Shown: positions 33,376 to 45,775, counted from the first letter of the stretch. The stretch: 64,000 nucleotides of DNA from Heligmosomoides polygyrus polygyrus (GCA_947396885.1 OX377203.1:1674001-1738000); one strand, 5' to 3'. Translations and numbers: made by a program. Notes: generated from the sequence alone by a model not told the origin.

Positions 33376-34225
33376 CGCCCGTGTCAAAATTGCCCACATC
33401 TTAAAGTTCGTTTTCATGCTCAGTTTGTGCTCGAGAAAATGGAACCCAACCAATGCATTCCTCTTTCACATATGGGGAAACATCACGACAACCCCACAAG
33501 TACTGGAATCACACGAGATTTTTCATTAAAAAGCAAAGAAGAGGGAAAATTAAGAACAGGCGCTCTAAGGTTCGCAGAGGGATGCCGCAATGACAGGATC
33601 GTTCGCTACACAAGAATGGGGATCAGGTTCACATGGGATGGCACTACCTAATTCTGGGTTTACTAATGGGGGAAATGTAGAAATAGGAATGCATAAATAG
33701 ATGAATGAAAGCACACTAACCTCTTCACGGAAGAAGCGAACCATACCAGGTTTCCAATAAGGCTAACCTAACCTCCACAGACATCCGAACCACCTGACCC
33801 ATACCGCGCCGGCTGCACCTGCCTGGCGGAGGATTCGAAATGACCTGATCGGCGGGCGCGATTAGGGCGAGCTAATCACTCGGACTGAGGGGCGACTATA
33901 GGCGATAGGCCTGGTCCGTCTTATACTGTCAACCTTCATCTAAACGATGGGAAAAGGCCGATGGAGACACAGCATGGCTGCTCCAATAACCGTCGTCAGT
34001 CTCCTTCTCGAAGCCAGGAAATATCCTCTTTTATTTCAAACAATCAGACCGATACTCTTTCTATAACGAAAAAGAAATCCATCAACAACTACACAACACA
34101 ACATCAAGCTGTAACAACGTCGAGATTATCTCATAACAATGGTAACATCGAGCATAACAACGAGGAATGGTTCCTTCGAATGGGCGTCTAATGGACGACG
34201 CAGTTAAAGACTAGGTCTGTGTATA

Positions 34226-37200
34226 TCAGCATTGTATTGAAACCACTTTTCCGTTAATAGTCACTCCACTCTTGGCAAGCTTCGCCTCAAACAGCTCTTC
34301 TGCGCCGTCTTCTTCGTCGCCGACAACTTCTTTGTAGGCGCTGACGACCGCTTTTCGCAGCTTCTTCACCTGAAACAGGACAGCGATGAGGTCGGTGCCG
34401 TTTTTCCCTCAAAACCAAGGACTGGAAAGGGCTACTATTGGACAAACAATAAAGGAGCTAGCAGAATTCGCTGGCTGCTTTTTGTCTCATAACTTCCTTT
34501 TATTTATGTTGTTACAGGATGTTTTGTTGCGATCAAAACTCTTGCGCCAGGCGGGACTCGAACCCGCATCTTCTGCTTTCCGGGCAGCGATGTTCGCCTT
34601 ACACCACCGGCGCTGTTTGATCGCACGTAACATCCACGATATCCTCGAGGCCTGTCAGCACCCACCCGTGATACGGGATCCTTTTATTTAATTATTTACC
34701 ATTTTTTAATTCTAAATCGGACACTTTAGAAATGAATTGGTCATTTTGAAAACCTAAGATCCACATCCAAATTTAAAAAGGAATTAGTCAATAGTCTGGT
34801 AAGGTCTAATTACCTTTTTAAATCAAATTTTTATTGAAAAGGGAAGAAAAAAGAAGAAAAAAATGACCACACTGTTCGAATAGACACAAAAATCCATGTT
34901 AATTGACGTCATGCAAAATTTTTAGCTTTACCTAAGGTGCTAGAGAGCATAGAATTTGATGTCACCATACTAACCAGGAAACGGTCCCAAGGCGTATGTG
35001 AGAACAGTGAAAATGAACACCGCTGCAAGAATTTGCACCCTTCAAAGGGTATGTCCCATTTCTGCTGCCTCTTTGAACCTACCGAGTTAGAGGCCCCGAT
35101 AGTTTACTATGGAATCGCACTGTCGCGCAAGGCCATACCTTCCAAACATCAAATATGCAGAAAAAAAGCAAAAATACTCTAAGGTAAAGAATCGAACACC
35201 TGACCCCACGTTATGAAGCAGCATTTTGGCTTTTATTTTGCGTAATTAATATCTGGCAGGCGTTGCCTTGTAGGATTGTGCGATTCCATAGCGAATTTTC
35301 ATAATTCGGCAGATTCCAGAGCTTCGTTAAAGTGGAGATTCTTGCTGTGGTATTCAGTTTCGTTCAAATAAACGCCTGAGACCCTGTCAGGTAAGTATTT
35401 AAGGAACAAACGAATGCCATAGTCACAACATCCATCAAAATACCCTATGTGATATCGCATAGTAGAGCACGGTAAGCACACTTTATATGGGGAGGAGATG
35501 GAGACCAGTTGTGACTCACCGTTTGTTTGTAAGTTAAAAAATCGATAATTATTTCCTACAAATTTATTTTAAATTTAGCTGATTTTCAAATTCAAATTCA
35601 AACAAATATTTCGAACGAATTGTTGGAAAAAGGGAACACCTATTTTGAAGTAACTCAGATAAAATCTTATAATATAATGAAGATAAATAAAAAATGTGGA
35701 TGAAGTGTTTTAAACGCATTTAGCAAACAAATAATAATAACAACAGATCATACGATACCCAATGAAATCCATTTATTCGATCGGTAGAACGCTCGAAAAA
35801 TCCAGAAATCGATTTTTCGTTCGATCGAGTGTTCAAAAATTGAAAACTCTATTTATCTGATCGTTCGATTGCTCGATAATTCAAGGTATCTATTCGTTGG
35901 ATTGTAAGATTGTTCAGAAAATCAAAACGCGGGTCATTTTTTCGTGTGATTTGACTCATCGAAAACTGGAGAAAACTATTTATTCGTTCGACTGAATTTT
36001 TTTAAATCGATTTTTTCGATCGCTCGACTATTCGAAACTTTAGAATCGATTTTGTTCGATTGTCCGAGAAGAAATCGAAATAGTCAAACCTGGATTAGAA
36101 CTATGGATAACATACCTTCATTTCCCCGCCGGCTTCTCGTAATTTTCTCTTGATCGTTGCTTTCCATTTGAAATCGGCGCCTGTTCCCTTATTCTGAAGG
36201 AGCAGCAATTCATTTTCCATGCTACTTGATTCCACATAACACTGTTCAAGCCAGGAAAACTGACATTACTGGAAGCCATGAAAAGTTACCTCATTATTAT
36301 TGCATTCTGCAGTTCCATTTGTAGCAGCTCCTTTTTCAACCTCAGCTGGTGGAGCGACTTTCTCCACCTGAACGTGTAAAGTTAGGTAACCTTACAAGGC
36401 ATTGTGGGACGAATACCAAATCTACCTCCTCAGTGGCTTTCTTCGCTTCCTCCTCCTTCTTCAGCTTTTCAGCCTCGTCTGCAATCGCCTTCCATGCCAA
36501 TTTACAGAGGGAGACATCCCGAATACGACAGGAATTCGTTAGGAAATTGATGAACTTCGCCTCCTGAAGAACACCGCTGTTGCTCCATAGAATACAGAGA
36601 ATCTCGAAAAGGAGGACGGATCGAAAACTGACCTTCCGCGGAATATTGCTATACCCTTGAATGCTTTCCAATAAGGACTTTAACCGGGGCTCTTTGACGA
36701 ACTTAATGGCGCGCTCTACCTGCTCACACCAAGCATTCTGCTTCATTTCACCCTGAACAAGCAAAAATTCAACTGTTAAGTTCACTTCAACTGATGTGCT
36801 AGATCAGCCATTCCCCTACTCACCTTTGCTTCTTTCTCTACATAGTTCTTCGATCCATACTTCTGATTTTCCGTTATGCACTTCACATGCTGTTGATAAG
36901 TCTGCGGACTAAATATAGACTAGAAATATATCATTCTAAAAGCATCCTAAAGACATAACAAAAGTGAATTAATGGGTAAGTATGTGGTCAAAGTATACTA
37001 CATCCGCGGTTTTTTTCTCTTCAGTGGCCCTTGACCAGTCAATGTTGTTTTTACTGACCTACATTTGAGGAAATCATGCTGGTAATTAGAGCGATTTTTA
37101 AGGACCGGATTTCGAAGTCGAAAACTCCAATTCTACACGAGCTTATCGGGAAATTGCTGCAGCTGACGGAGGAGAATGGCCAATTTCGTGGTCTATCACC

Positions 37201-40200
37201 TTCCTCGGCTTAGAAGTTACGTTACTGAACCACTCTGGCACACAACATGGACGGATGGTTGGAATCAATCCTGGCATTTTGACTATCAATTCAAAACCAA
37301 GCCAAAAAGTGTGAAACACACGTCGAACAAAACGATTGGTACAACAACGAATCTGCACCTTTATGTAGGACCTTCTTTATGTAACACGATTCTGAAGAAC
37401 ACTCCCGAATGGTTACCGTACACCTATTAGCGATGGAGCGCGGAAACTGGGCGCCGGGGTCTCTTGTTCGTTCTTGTACGCCCGCAATGGCACTGACCGC
37501 ATTCGGCTGAGACGCAGTGGATAGGGGCTTTGCTTCATGCGAGGGAGGTCGGGGGTTCGGTTCTCCTGTGCTTCGGCATTTTTGCCATTTCAACTAACCG
37601 GTTGAAATTTGAGGGTTTTGAAGTCTACACAATCTTTAGGTGTTTTCTGCGCATTTTTTCCAGCTTTATGTGAGCGAATCCGCAAACTCCGACTGAGCAG
37701 CAAAAACAGTTTCACTCGAGCAGCTTGGATCCATCATATCCTGGAGTTCCTTCCGTTGCCTGGTTCTGCAAGCAAATAATCATTTCCTAACTAAACCCCC
37801 ACAGATTAAGTCGAATTGGGGAAACAACAGCAGTAAAACGCTTCACCAGGTAGGCCATGTCGGATAAATGACGAAATGTCGGCGGGGAGAGGGGCCTAAA
37901 GGCCCCACACACTTCTGCGGCAACGCCGCTCGCCGATGTGGTTAAGGATAGAGCAGGGACGCCGCCGGCGGCGAGCTCTGCGTCCCTGCCCTATGGTTAA
38001 GGATAGGGCAGCGGCAGCGCCGCAGAAGTGTGTGGGGGCCTTAAAAGTCTGTTCAAACTTCGTGACAGCAGCGACAAGAGCAACGGGAGCGACGAAAGCG
38101 CAGCGCGAGGAAATATGAACAGGCGACAGCAGCGACTGGGGCGATTAGAACGACAAGAGCGACTGGAGCGACAGCGCCGGCGCTCGAGTACTTTTCGGCG
38201 GCGCGCGTTCGGCTTTTATCGATATGCATGTTTTGCACGGGCGACGAGTCGCTCGTATCGCGAAGTATGAACAGGTTCTAAGGAGCAGGGCGCCCGAAAA
38301 TTTCCTCGCTCCATCGCTAACCGGTATACGGTAACCATTCGGGGTGTGTCCGTTAGAATCATGCTAGTCTTTTTTATGACATCTTCTATAATACATGGAA
38401 CAGTCACAACCAGACTTACGACGCGATTTCTACTACGGTTTTTGAGATCCTTCAGTACCGCGCTAATCAAGGCAATATCATACTTACAATGACTAAATTT
38501 AGTGCCCAATGAATGCCTTTTGCTTCAGGAAATGGCGTACGAAATCCACTAAGCTCAGGAGAGCCATGGTAAAGTACTTACGTGAAGCAGACTTGGCAAT
38601 CGATACAGCTGTAGCTTTGCGACCGACATTTGTACGTGTGCTTCTCGACCTAGAATACATCGTTCAAAGGGATACACAAAAAAAGCAGAACCTAGCACGA
38701 GGACTTATGCCAATGATGAAGTCTAAAACCACGGAAAGAATCCAGTTATCTCTCAAAAAGGTGTTGTCGCAATATACCTTCAGTTAGCGTTCTAATACCT
38801 AGGTAAACTCCATAGCTGGAACACTCAAAAGATCCTCAGATCTGCATAAACTAAAGGGACAAAGACCGGTATTAATGGTGAAAACCTGTTTCTATTTAAA
38901 GGATAAAGGATGAAGGACGGCGTTACTCAATCCCTTTTGGGATGCGCCAGCGCATTCTACTTCTACGGGATGTCGTCGAGGCGATAAGAATGCGTATTTA
39001 GCCATACAATGACTTGCGGTGGCCAGCCGATGAACAGGTCAGCGCTTTATTCTTCCCAGACACGTCTGGTACCAATTCACCGTCCCCGGAGGGATGGAAG
39101 GCTTGGTTGGCCTAGGCGGAAAATCCGAACCAGGAACCTGGTATCGGGTGCACGCGACCTTCGGCGCCTCCTCCGACTGCGCTACACGCGCCCGTTTCTA
39201 TGTATATACATGTATAAACATATGTATATACATGTGTATACATAGTATATACTAATCGCACAGGGGCCCCTAACCTGGTCAATCGGCGCAGCTCACCACA
39301 TCCACTGCAACAGGTTCTCGCCGCAATAGTAAGTGGTTGTGCGACCCGTCGAAAGCGAATATCCGAGTATGAAGGAGGCGCTGGGCATCGCTTATAGACG
39401 ATTTCAGGTTCCTCGACGAGCCTGCTACGTGTTTACCGACTTCTGGGATACGAGTTTACCGACTTCTGGGAGAGGGAATGCTTAGCTGGCCAGGGTGGGG
39501 ATTTCCCGCCCAGGCCAAACAACCCTTTCCTCTCACCGGAATCGGTAAACTCGTCTGGGAAGGATAAAACACAGGCTTTTCCATAGGCTGACTATCACAG
39601 GTCATTGTATTGGCCAAACACGCATTGACTTACCTCCACGTCATCCCGCAGAAGTACAATGCATGGCGCATCCCAAAAGGGACTGCGTAGCACCGTCCCT
39701 TATCCTTTAGGCCTATGTTATACTTCGGCGACGCGTCGCCGACGCTGCGACACGTCAGCGACGGCCCGTCACCGACGTCGGCCGACGCTGACGTCACCAG
39801 CGACGTCGCCGACGTCGCCACAGACGCAGCCGACGTCGCCACAGACGCAGCCGACGTCTGTGGCGACGTCGGTGGCGACGTCAACAGATTCTGTGGCGGC
39901 GTCGGGGACGTCGTTGACAGGAGAGCATCGGAGCGCATTTTTAGCATCGGAGCGCGCTTTCAATGTCATCATTTGGCCACCAGTCTGCCTGAAAAATTAG
40001 AAATATATCTTACAAAGAACAATTAGAGAGAGAACTCCAATTTCATTATGAAAAACGAACATAGAATGTACGGCAGAAAACCGCATAGAATGTAATTTCC
40101 AGTCTTTCAAATCAGTGGTAGTAATACTACTACTTACAAAGACGACATATTTGAGTTCGGAACATAAACAAACTAAGCGTTACTTTGCGGAGTCTTTCAG

Positions 40201-42774
40201 TGCAATAAATCATGCAATTGCGAGATGAAAGAAGCAACACCAAATGAGTTTGCAATTAGCAGAACTGCCATGTACTACCACAAAAAAGACCACCCTGGTA
40301 CGCTCGTAACAGGTATTTATGTCCGCCATGAGCAGAGCTACGCCCCCTGGTATAGCTGCTATAATTTGCCTATAGCAGGCTATCTGACCCACGATACCCT
40401 GAAGTCACTGCCCGCGATATGCCGCGGGGTATACGCCATTGGCCAATAGCCTTTTCCGCCGCCCAGTAGCTGCAGTTATGCTGATTAACCTCTCCATTCA
40501 GCTTTAATGTTGCTTCATCAGTCCCCAGAATCCGTTTCGGAAAATAGGTCTGCTGCCCACATTTAAATTCTGTAATCACTAAACTCGCATGCTACGTGTC
40601 TTTCACGTCGTTGTCAAGTTCTAAACATCAAAAAAGCAGATAAAAACAGACGTGTGCATGGCGCAATCTATACGTTCATACGTCAAAAAATTCCTATTTG
40701 CTTAAGATTTTATATGAGCATTTAACTTCTTCAGTACCTTTTTGTGACCAAAGTTATCACCTTTCTAACAGTGCATTCATTTCTTGAGACACCCAGTATT
40801 ATTAGAATTAGGCAGTATAAAAAAAAACACTCACTTCCGTCTATCAGGTAGAGATACGTATATTTTTATGCCTTTTTTCTGTTGAAACTCTGTTATCTGC
40901 CTCAATTTCGTTGTTTGTTAAAGAACACACCAAAGTAACTTTTTACATATTTTTCTGCAAGCCTTAAAGAAAACATTTTTCGTTGGAATAGAACTGCTAC
41001 ATATTAAAAACCACAAGAATTCTGTGAAGTCCTCATGTGACTAACTTTAAATGGACATGAAGAGTAAAAAAGGCACCATTTGTGCCCGCAAGATGGGCGT
41101 TTTTGCACTTTCGATTTCGTAATTCGAGGTCCGCCGAGGATGTTGACAGTGCCGGGAACGAAGAACCCACCCACAAACAAAATACTCCCTCTGAGCGCAT
41201 TTTTTCCCAGCCTTGAATGAGGCCGGCGACGGCCCGTCGCCGTGCACAGCGCGGCGACCGACCCACGGACGACGTCGCCACCGACGTCGCCGCCGACGTC
41301 GCCGCCGACGTCTGTGGCGACGTCGGTGGCGACGTCGCCACCGACGTCGGCGGCGGAAGTATAACACCCCCCTGCGGAGCTCTCGGCGACGTCGTCGGCG
41401 ACGCTGTGTTGGGCGGGCTTCCACGCAGTGCGTAGCTGCCCGCAAAGCACAGCGTCGCCGACGTCGGCCGACGCGTCGCCGAAGTATAACATTGGCCTTA
41501 GAGAGCCTGTTCAAAGTTTTAGCTTACCTCAAGCTTAAGGGTGTCGTGACTTCCGTACGACTGTACGGTCATCACGGGGGTCAACAGGTCAAAACCCGTC
41601 GATCGACACGTCGCAGCCTGCGCCAACGCGTCACCCGTGCAGGGAAGCTTCTGGGAACGGCTAGAGACGCAGGGAGAGCGTGCCCCTGAGCGCTCTAGGT
41701 GGGCTACCAGTCAGTCGAGGGCTCGCCGCTCCCGCTGAGCGGTCGTCTCCTGGTCTCCCCGTCTGCCGTCGTCGAGGAGGCCTACGCCATAGCCCGAGGT
41801 CACCGGGGTCGTTCAACTTAGGACAATGAAGAGCTGCCATCGTCTTGGAGTGTCACCAATCAACATGCTCAATTCCTCCAGCCTTCGTCGCCTCGTCTAC
41901 CGTCCATGACCCGCAGGTAACGCCGGTCCGCCGACCGGCCTCGTCGCCCCTACTTGGCATACGCCACAGGGGCAGGGCCGGCGGGTTGTCGGCTTTGCTT
42001 GTACCTTAGTAGCTGGGGTGCGGCCTTCCCTTAACCCGTAGGATCTTTTAGTAGGTTTTGTATATTGTCTTGTAAATAGTTTGCCTATCATAAACTTATA
42101 TAGTCTATAGTTTACTATCTATTCAATATGGTCTGTCAAGCTCGTCTCGGTTGGACATATTGAAGAGTGCGAGCCAGTCTAAGCCCAGGTGGGCCGCCTG
42201 AGGTCGAGAGGCGCCTCGGCCGAAGGGGTACCCCTGGGGCGAGCGTCAAGTTCTGTGATCGTTGCAAGGTGTTTCATGAGGGTGTGTCGGAGGGATCAAG
42301 CCTTAACACCGCGGCACAATAGATCCGCATAGGGCCTATGGGCAACAACACTGTGTCGTCTTAGGGTGGGCACGCTTAGCCAGCAGCGGATCTAGGAGGG
42401 CCCCAAGCCGGGGCGTGGGTGGTGTTCCCCCTCTCCGCCGAAGCTTCGACGGGGGAGCGGCCACTCGCGTCACGACAGGGGGAATACCTTAAGGGTTCTA
42501 AACGAACAACAGTATCAGGGATAGAAAGAGTGACCATGAGACGTACTGCCCAACAGTAGGGCAGTGGGAGGTCCTGAAGCAAGGCCAAGCATACCTATCC
42601 ATGTTAAACCTGCTGAGAACTTAGTCTGCAACCACTGATCGCATTTATAACAAATTTCTTGACCTCATCCGCTCCTTAAACAACCAATGCTCTATAGTAC
42701 AGTATGGTATAGTGTTTACAAACCTGATTCTTCTTCAGAGATTCGTTACACAGGTCGCAGGAGAAGAAGACCAT
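34226..42774 (-). CDS. lyar: LYAR-type nucleolar zinc-finger protein, eight exons
   Basis: Exons on the minus strand: 42774-42724, 38649-38582, 36908-36824, 36752-36633, 36563-36426, 36367-36290, 36193-36116 and 34369-34226. All junctions are gt/ag with agreeing phases; the product is 253 aa with ATG 42774 and TGA 34228-34226. Residues 1-50 form the LYAR zinc finger: C6-x2-C9, H21, C25, then C32-x2-C35, H47, C50. A conserved K-Y-G-S-K-N-Y-V block follows, then an acidic/lysine-rich coiled-coil stretch (about 155-175) and the C-terminal LYAR region F-K-W-K-A-T-I-K and K-K-L-R-K-A-V. LYAR proteins act in the nucleolus in pre-rRNA processing and growth. The first two introns (4.1 and 1.7 kb) are filled with transposable elements. 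An operon position downstream of PGAP2 is possible. Very sure of family and structure. Confidence 0.9.
34515..34640 (-). repeat. tRNA-derived SINE, family B (minus strand)
   Basis: On the minus strand the B box GGTTCGAGTCC (about 34560) is followed by the same tail as at 2045 and 18565. It lies in the last intron of lyar. Most of 34690-36115 is AT-rich intron; 35010-35260 resembles the tRNA-like repeat at 21600-21750. Confidence 0.65.
35760..36090. repeat. Degenerate TTCGATCG-rich tract
   Basis: Many diverged copies of ttcgatygttcgaa with no fixed period. It resembles the core of the AT-rich MITE at 30691-30840. Intronic in lyar. Confidence 0.5.
37440..37605 (+). repeat. tRNA-like repeat head
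   Basis: A cgcagtggataggggctttg stretch followed by a B-box-like GGTTCGGTTCTCC near 37556. No full cloverleaf could be drawn. Inside a lyar intron. Confidence 0.35.
37897..38044. repeat. GC-rich Harbinger-like MITE (GGCCCCACACACTTCTGCGG ends)
   Basis: Element 37900-38041 with inverted ends ggccccacacacttctgcgg and its complement, TAA on both sides. The interior has two copies of ggttaaggatagggca-type sequence. Confidence 0.8.
38046..38280. repeat. Harbinger-like MITE (GTCTGTTCAAACTTCG ends)
   Basis: Inverted ends gtctgttcaaacttcg..cgaagtatgaacaggttc; interior of agcgac/gtcgct units. Only a few bases separate it from the previous MITE. Related to 27403-27613. Exon 2 of lyar starts 300 bp further on. 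Confidence 0.65.
38900..39195 (-). repeat. tRNA-derived SINE, family A, full length
   Basis: Minus-strand copy with all landmarks, followed at 39200-39250 by a tatacatgtata simple repeat. Inside intron 1 of lyar. Confidence 0.8.
39480..39707 (+). repeat. tRNA-derived SINE, family A, diverged
   Basis: Body and tail (gaaggataaaacacagg, catcccaaaagggactgcgt, gtcccttatccttt) are recognisable. Its tail end is the insertion point of the element at 39710. Confidence 0.6.
39707..41500. mobile_element. Harbinger-like element with GACGTCGCC-rich arms, 1.8 kb
   Basis: Element 39710-41497, flanked by TTA on both sides. Its ends, ggcctatgttatacttcggc and the complement of gccgaagtataacattggcc, are inverted repeats that continue into arms of about 220-280 bp built of cgacgtcg-type units and very GC-rich. 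The central 1.2 kb is AT-rich and contains a relic of the Tc-type foldback (40240-40800). No Harbinger transposase is seen, so it is non-autonomous. Open frames in the arms on both strands are by-products of the repeat. It lies in intron 1 of lyar. Confidence 0.75.
40240..40800 (-). pseudogene. Tc/mariner-superfamily transposase relic
   Basis: The minus strand at about 40460-40580 encodes R-I-L-G-T-D-E-A-T-L-K-L-N-G-E-V-N and a following H-N-C-S-Y-W-A, the same piece as in the foldback at 7.3-8.6 kb. The right end, gagacacccagtatt at about 40785-40797, matches the terminal repeat of that element. The left part is missing. Confidence 0.6.
41500..42720. other. Unassigned GC-rich block in lyar intron 1
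   Basis: Markedly GC-richer than the surrounding intron, notably 41560-42030 and 42130-42600. It contains phrases such as ccgtccatgacccgcaggta that partly recur in the 3530-3850 block. A plus-strand frame near 42240 reads V-K-F-C-D-R-C-K-V-F-H, but it is short. It may be the remains of a non-LTR retrotransposon. I cannot name it. Confidence 0.3.
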
Positions 42775-43650
42775 CTTAACAGCCAGAATTGGCAACGACT
42801 AGAACCTTTCAGAAGTTAGAGTATTCAGGTGAAGACAAAACACCTCGGCAGAACAAACACTTTGACATAATTCCAAAAACTTTTATCACCTCAAGTATAG
42901 CAATTTCATCAGAATTAATAAAAAGTCATCGTTCAAGTATTACCCATTCACATGACGAAATGAAAGCTTTAACCCATTTCAGCAGGATAAACCGGCAGAG
43001 AACACAAAACAGCGCTCTTAAAACACAACACTTCCCACGAACAAGGAAACAAACAACAACGCAAACGGATCGATACATATAACTGAACTATTCTATCACA
43101 TTTTGAAGTGAGACTAACAGCAACATACCGGCAAACAGGAGAACATCACGTTCATCCTACACAAAGGTACATGGATAATTATGCGAAGAAAATACAAAAT
43201 ATAACCTCTGTCAACATAACTTACGGAATGTGAGGAGAGTAAGTGCTCAATCTGCACAAATTATCACTCCAAGGGTCGATACAAGCAATGGTACTACGGT
43301 TCGAAGAGGATCAGTGGAGGTCGTAACCAACCTTAACTTGGAGAAAAACAACGTTTTAAAAGAGACAGCAGGGTGTTTTTGTCTGAACATCTGAATAAAT
43401 CAAAAACTTCAATCTCTTCAAGACTGCAGAGCCATAAATCCAACATTATTGGGGGTTTTTTTTTCGGACTGTTTGTCCTTCTGGAGGCCTAAAAATGACA
43501 CCAAAGAAGATGGAACACCAACGAAAAGTTTAGAAATCTATGAGGAACCAGAATTCACATCCCGTAAAAGCTGCTCATAGCATGAACTTCGTTCAGTCAA
43601 CTGTCGACTATGTCCCAGGGGAGCACTGCCTTCAACTTCATTACTGCTGA

Positions 43651-43690
43651 CCTGACGTTTCAGCGTCGTTGCTTTTCTCCAGAGCTTGGA
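43651..43690 (-). ncRNA. Hammerhead-like motif copy (minus strand)
   Basis: Minus strand: ctctggagaaaagcaacgac then gctgaaacgtcagg. The core has GGAGA in place of GAAGA and stem II is weaker, so it is probably inactive. The rest of 42775-44200 has no recognised feature. Confidence 0.4.
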
Positions 43691-44199
43691 AAGGTAGGAA
43701 ATAGTTGAGAAAGTACTCCTCAAATGCCATATTATTCAAAAGCGCACTGCTCTTTAGGAAAATAGCGACAAATCCACCAGGCACCCGTAGTCAGAAGGAA
43801 TCGTGGGTGAATGAGCTTCTAGAGCGCAGGGGGCCACTCGTCTTAAGTACCCCGGGAGTCAGATCACGACTCAAGGCCTCAATCGAAACCTCAAGAGCTC
43901 AATGAAAGGTGCCAGCTGTTGAACGACCGCGATGCTCTCTTTCACGTGGATGACCAGAGGCTTTTTTGCCGCGATCCAAAATGTCCCGAAAGGCTATCAT
44001 GTGTCCAGATCAAGATGAGCCCTGCTCCATAAGGACATGAAGATTCAAGTTTCCGTCTCTTCGGTATGAACCACATCGAAGCGCCAATCGCAGAGAAGAA
44101 CACATTGCGGTTACTCAGAAGCTGACAACCTTCAAGGAACTCTGAGAGATTCCATGCACTTGATCTGATCTTCGGCGTACTTAAAATGGGCTGTTCTAA

Positions 44200-45610
44200 C
44201 CAGGGAATGCCTTCAGCTTCCCATGGAACTTCGGATTGGGACCTACATCACGTGAAAGAGCTCGAGACGCTGATCACAGATATGTAGACCAAATTTGCTA
44301 AATGGATCTCCCAAGCGAGTTATGGCCGGCGGAAGCCGCGATGTCTTCCATGTGTTAGGCGCGCTCAATCAGCGTTGGGCGCAGTATTGCGCGGAAATCA
44401 GCGGTTCGGCTCTCAGCACCGTCAGCAGCGGCGGCGGTGCAGTGGTAGAGTGCTCGCTCCAAAGCATTGGGTTCGTTGGTTCGGTTCCTGCCGCTGACGG
44501 ATTTTTTGCATTTTGTGATCTATCTTCGACGAGGACCTATAATCTCGTTTTTAGCACATTTTTGAGCAAACGGCTAATGGCGACTTACATTTACGTCTAT
44601 TTGAAGACGGAAACGTGTTTCAGGTTAAATGTTATATTCATGACATTAAGCAAGTGAGAAATTCGAATCAAAACAAAATAAAAGTAAAATAAAATCAAAA
44701 ATCAACAAAACTTAATAAACAAAATAAATAAAAAGTAAAGGCACTAGTTAAAAGTTCCGACTCCACCGACACGACTTCGGTCGAAAAAAATTTTTTCGCT
44801 GAAACTTCGTCTAGGAGGGTTATTTGGGGTGCCGATCACGAATCTGACATCCTTTTTTCACGATTCGGTGGGAGACCAGCCATACCTTTAACTAGGGTGG
44901 TCCAGGCAGAGTCATCGATTTCGCTGAAACTTTGTCTAGGGGGTTACTTGGGGTGCTGATCACGAGTTTGACATCCGTTTTTCACGATTCGGTCGGAGAC
45001 CACCCATACCGTTGCTACAACCGTTCGACCGAAGTCGTGTCGGTGGAGTCGCAACTTTTAGCTAGTGCCTTTACTTTTTATTTGTTATGTTTATTAAGTT
45101 TTGTTGATTTTTGATTTTATTTTTACTTTTATTTTGTTTTGATTCGAATTTCTCACTTGCTTCACGTCATGAATATAACATTTAACCTGAAACACGTTTC
45201 CGTCTTCAAATAGACGTGAATGCAAGTCGCCATTAGCCGTTCGCTCAAAAATGTGCTAAAATTAGATTATAGGTCCTCGTCGAAGATAGATCACAAAATG
45301 CGAAAAATCCGTCAACGGCGGGAACCGAACCAACGAACCCAATCCTTTGGAGCGAGCACTCTACCACTGCACCGCCGCCGCTGCTGACGGCGCTAATAGC
45401 CGAACCGCTGATTTCCGCGCAATACTGCGCCCAACGCTGCTTGAGCGGAAGACATCGCGGCTTCCGCCGGCTATAACCCGCTTAGAAGATCCATTTAGCA
45501 AATTTGGTCTACATATCTGTGATCAGCGTCTCGAGCTCTTTCACGTGATGTAGGTCTCAATCCGAAGTTCCATGGGAAGCTGACGGCATTCCCTGGTAAG
45601 TGTGGAAGCT
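44200..45610. repeat. 1.4-kb palindrome with tRNA-like sequence in each arm
   Basis: Arms at about 44200-44785 and 45028-45610 are reverse complements over nearly 580 bp. Each contains a tRNA-like block (plus strand 44435-44500) with A-box-like tgcagtggtagag and the B-box GGTTCGGTTCC, but the anticodon arm does not fold well. The centre has two direct copies of foldback family C sequence (44786-44880 and 44925-45010). It lies between PGAP2 and lyar. Confidence 0.8.
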
Positions 45611-45775
45611 CAATCATTCACTATTCTTTCTGGCTCAAGGTACCTGACGACCCAACGGCATTTAATTTAGGGCAAATTGTGCCTTGGATAACAAATTGTC
45701 GCTTTTCTTAAGAAGCAGTACTCTGTTGGATAAAGTGGCGTTTGAGGATTACTTTCACAAACATTTCCCACCTTT

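Noticed and set aside
37670..37770. Possible minus-strand exon (R-K-E-L-Q-D-M-M-D-P-S) after a ttgcag
   Set aside because: lyar exons join in phase without it, and two frames are open there. It could be a terminal exon of another gene but nothing supports one nearby.
38509..38787. 92-codon plus-strand open frame, at first sight a small gene
   Set aside because: The minus strand of the same bases holds lyar exon 2 with acceptor, donor, phase and zinc-finger residues all in place; the plus-strand frame is its shadow.
41213..41689. Arg-rich and Asp/Val-rich open frames on both strands
   Set aside because: They are translations of the gacgtcgcc repeat in the arm of the Harbinger-like element and occur in every frame.
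44435..44500. A functional tRNA gene in the large palindrome
   Set aside because: The anticodon stem cannot be formed with a 7-base loop, although both promoter boxes are present.
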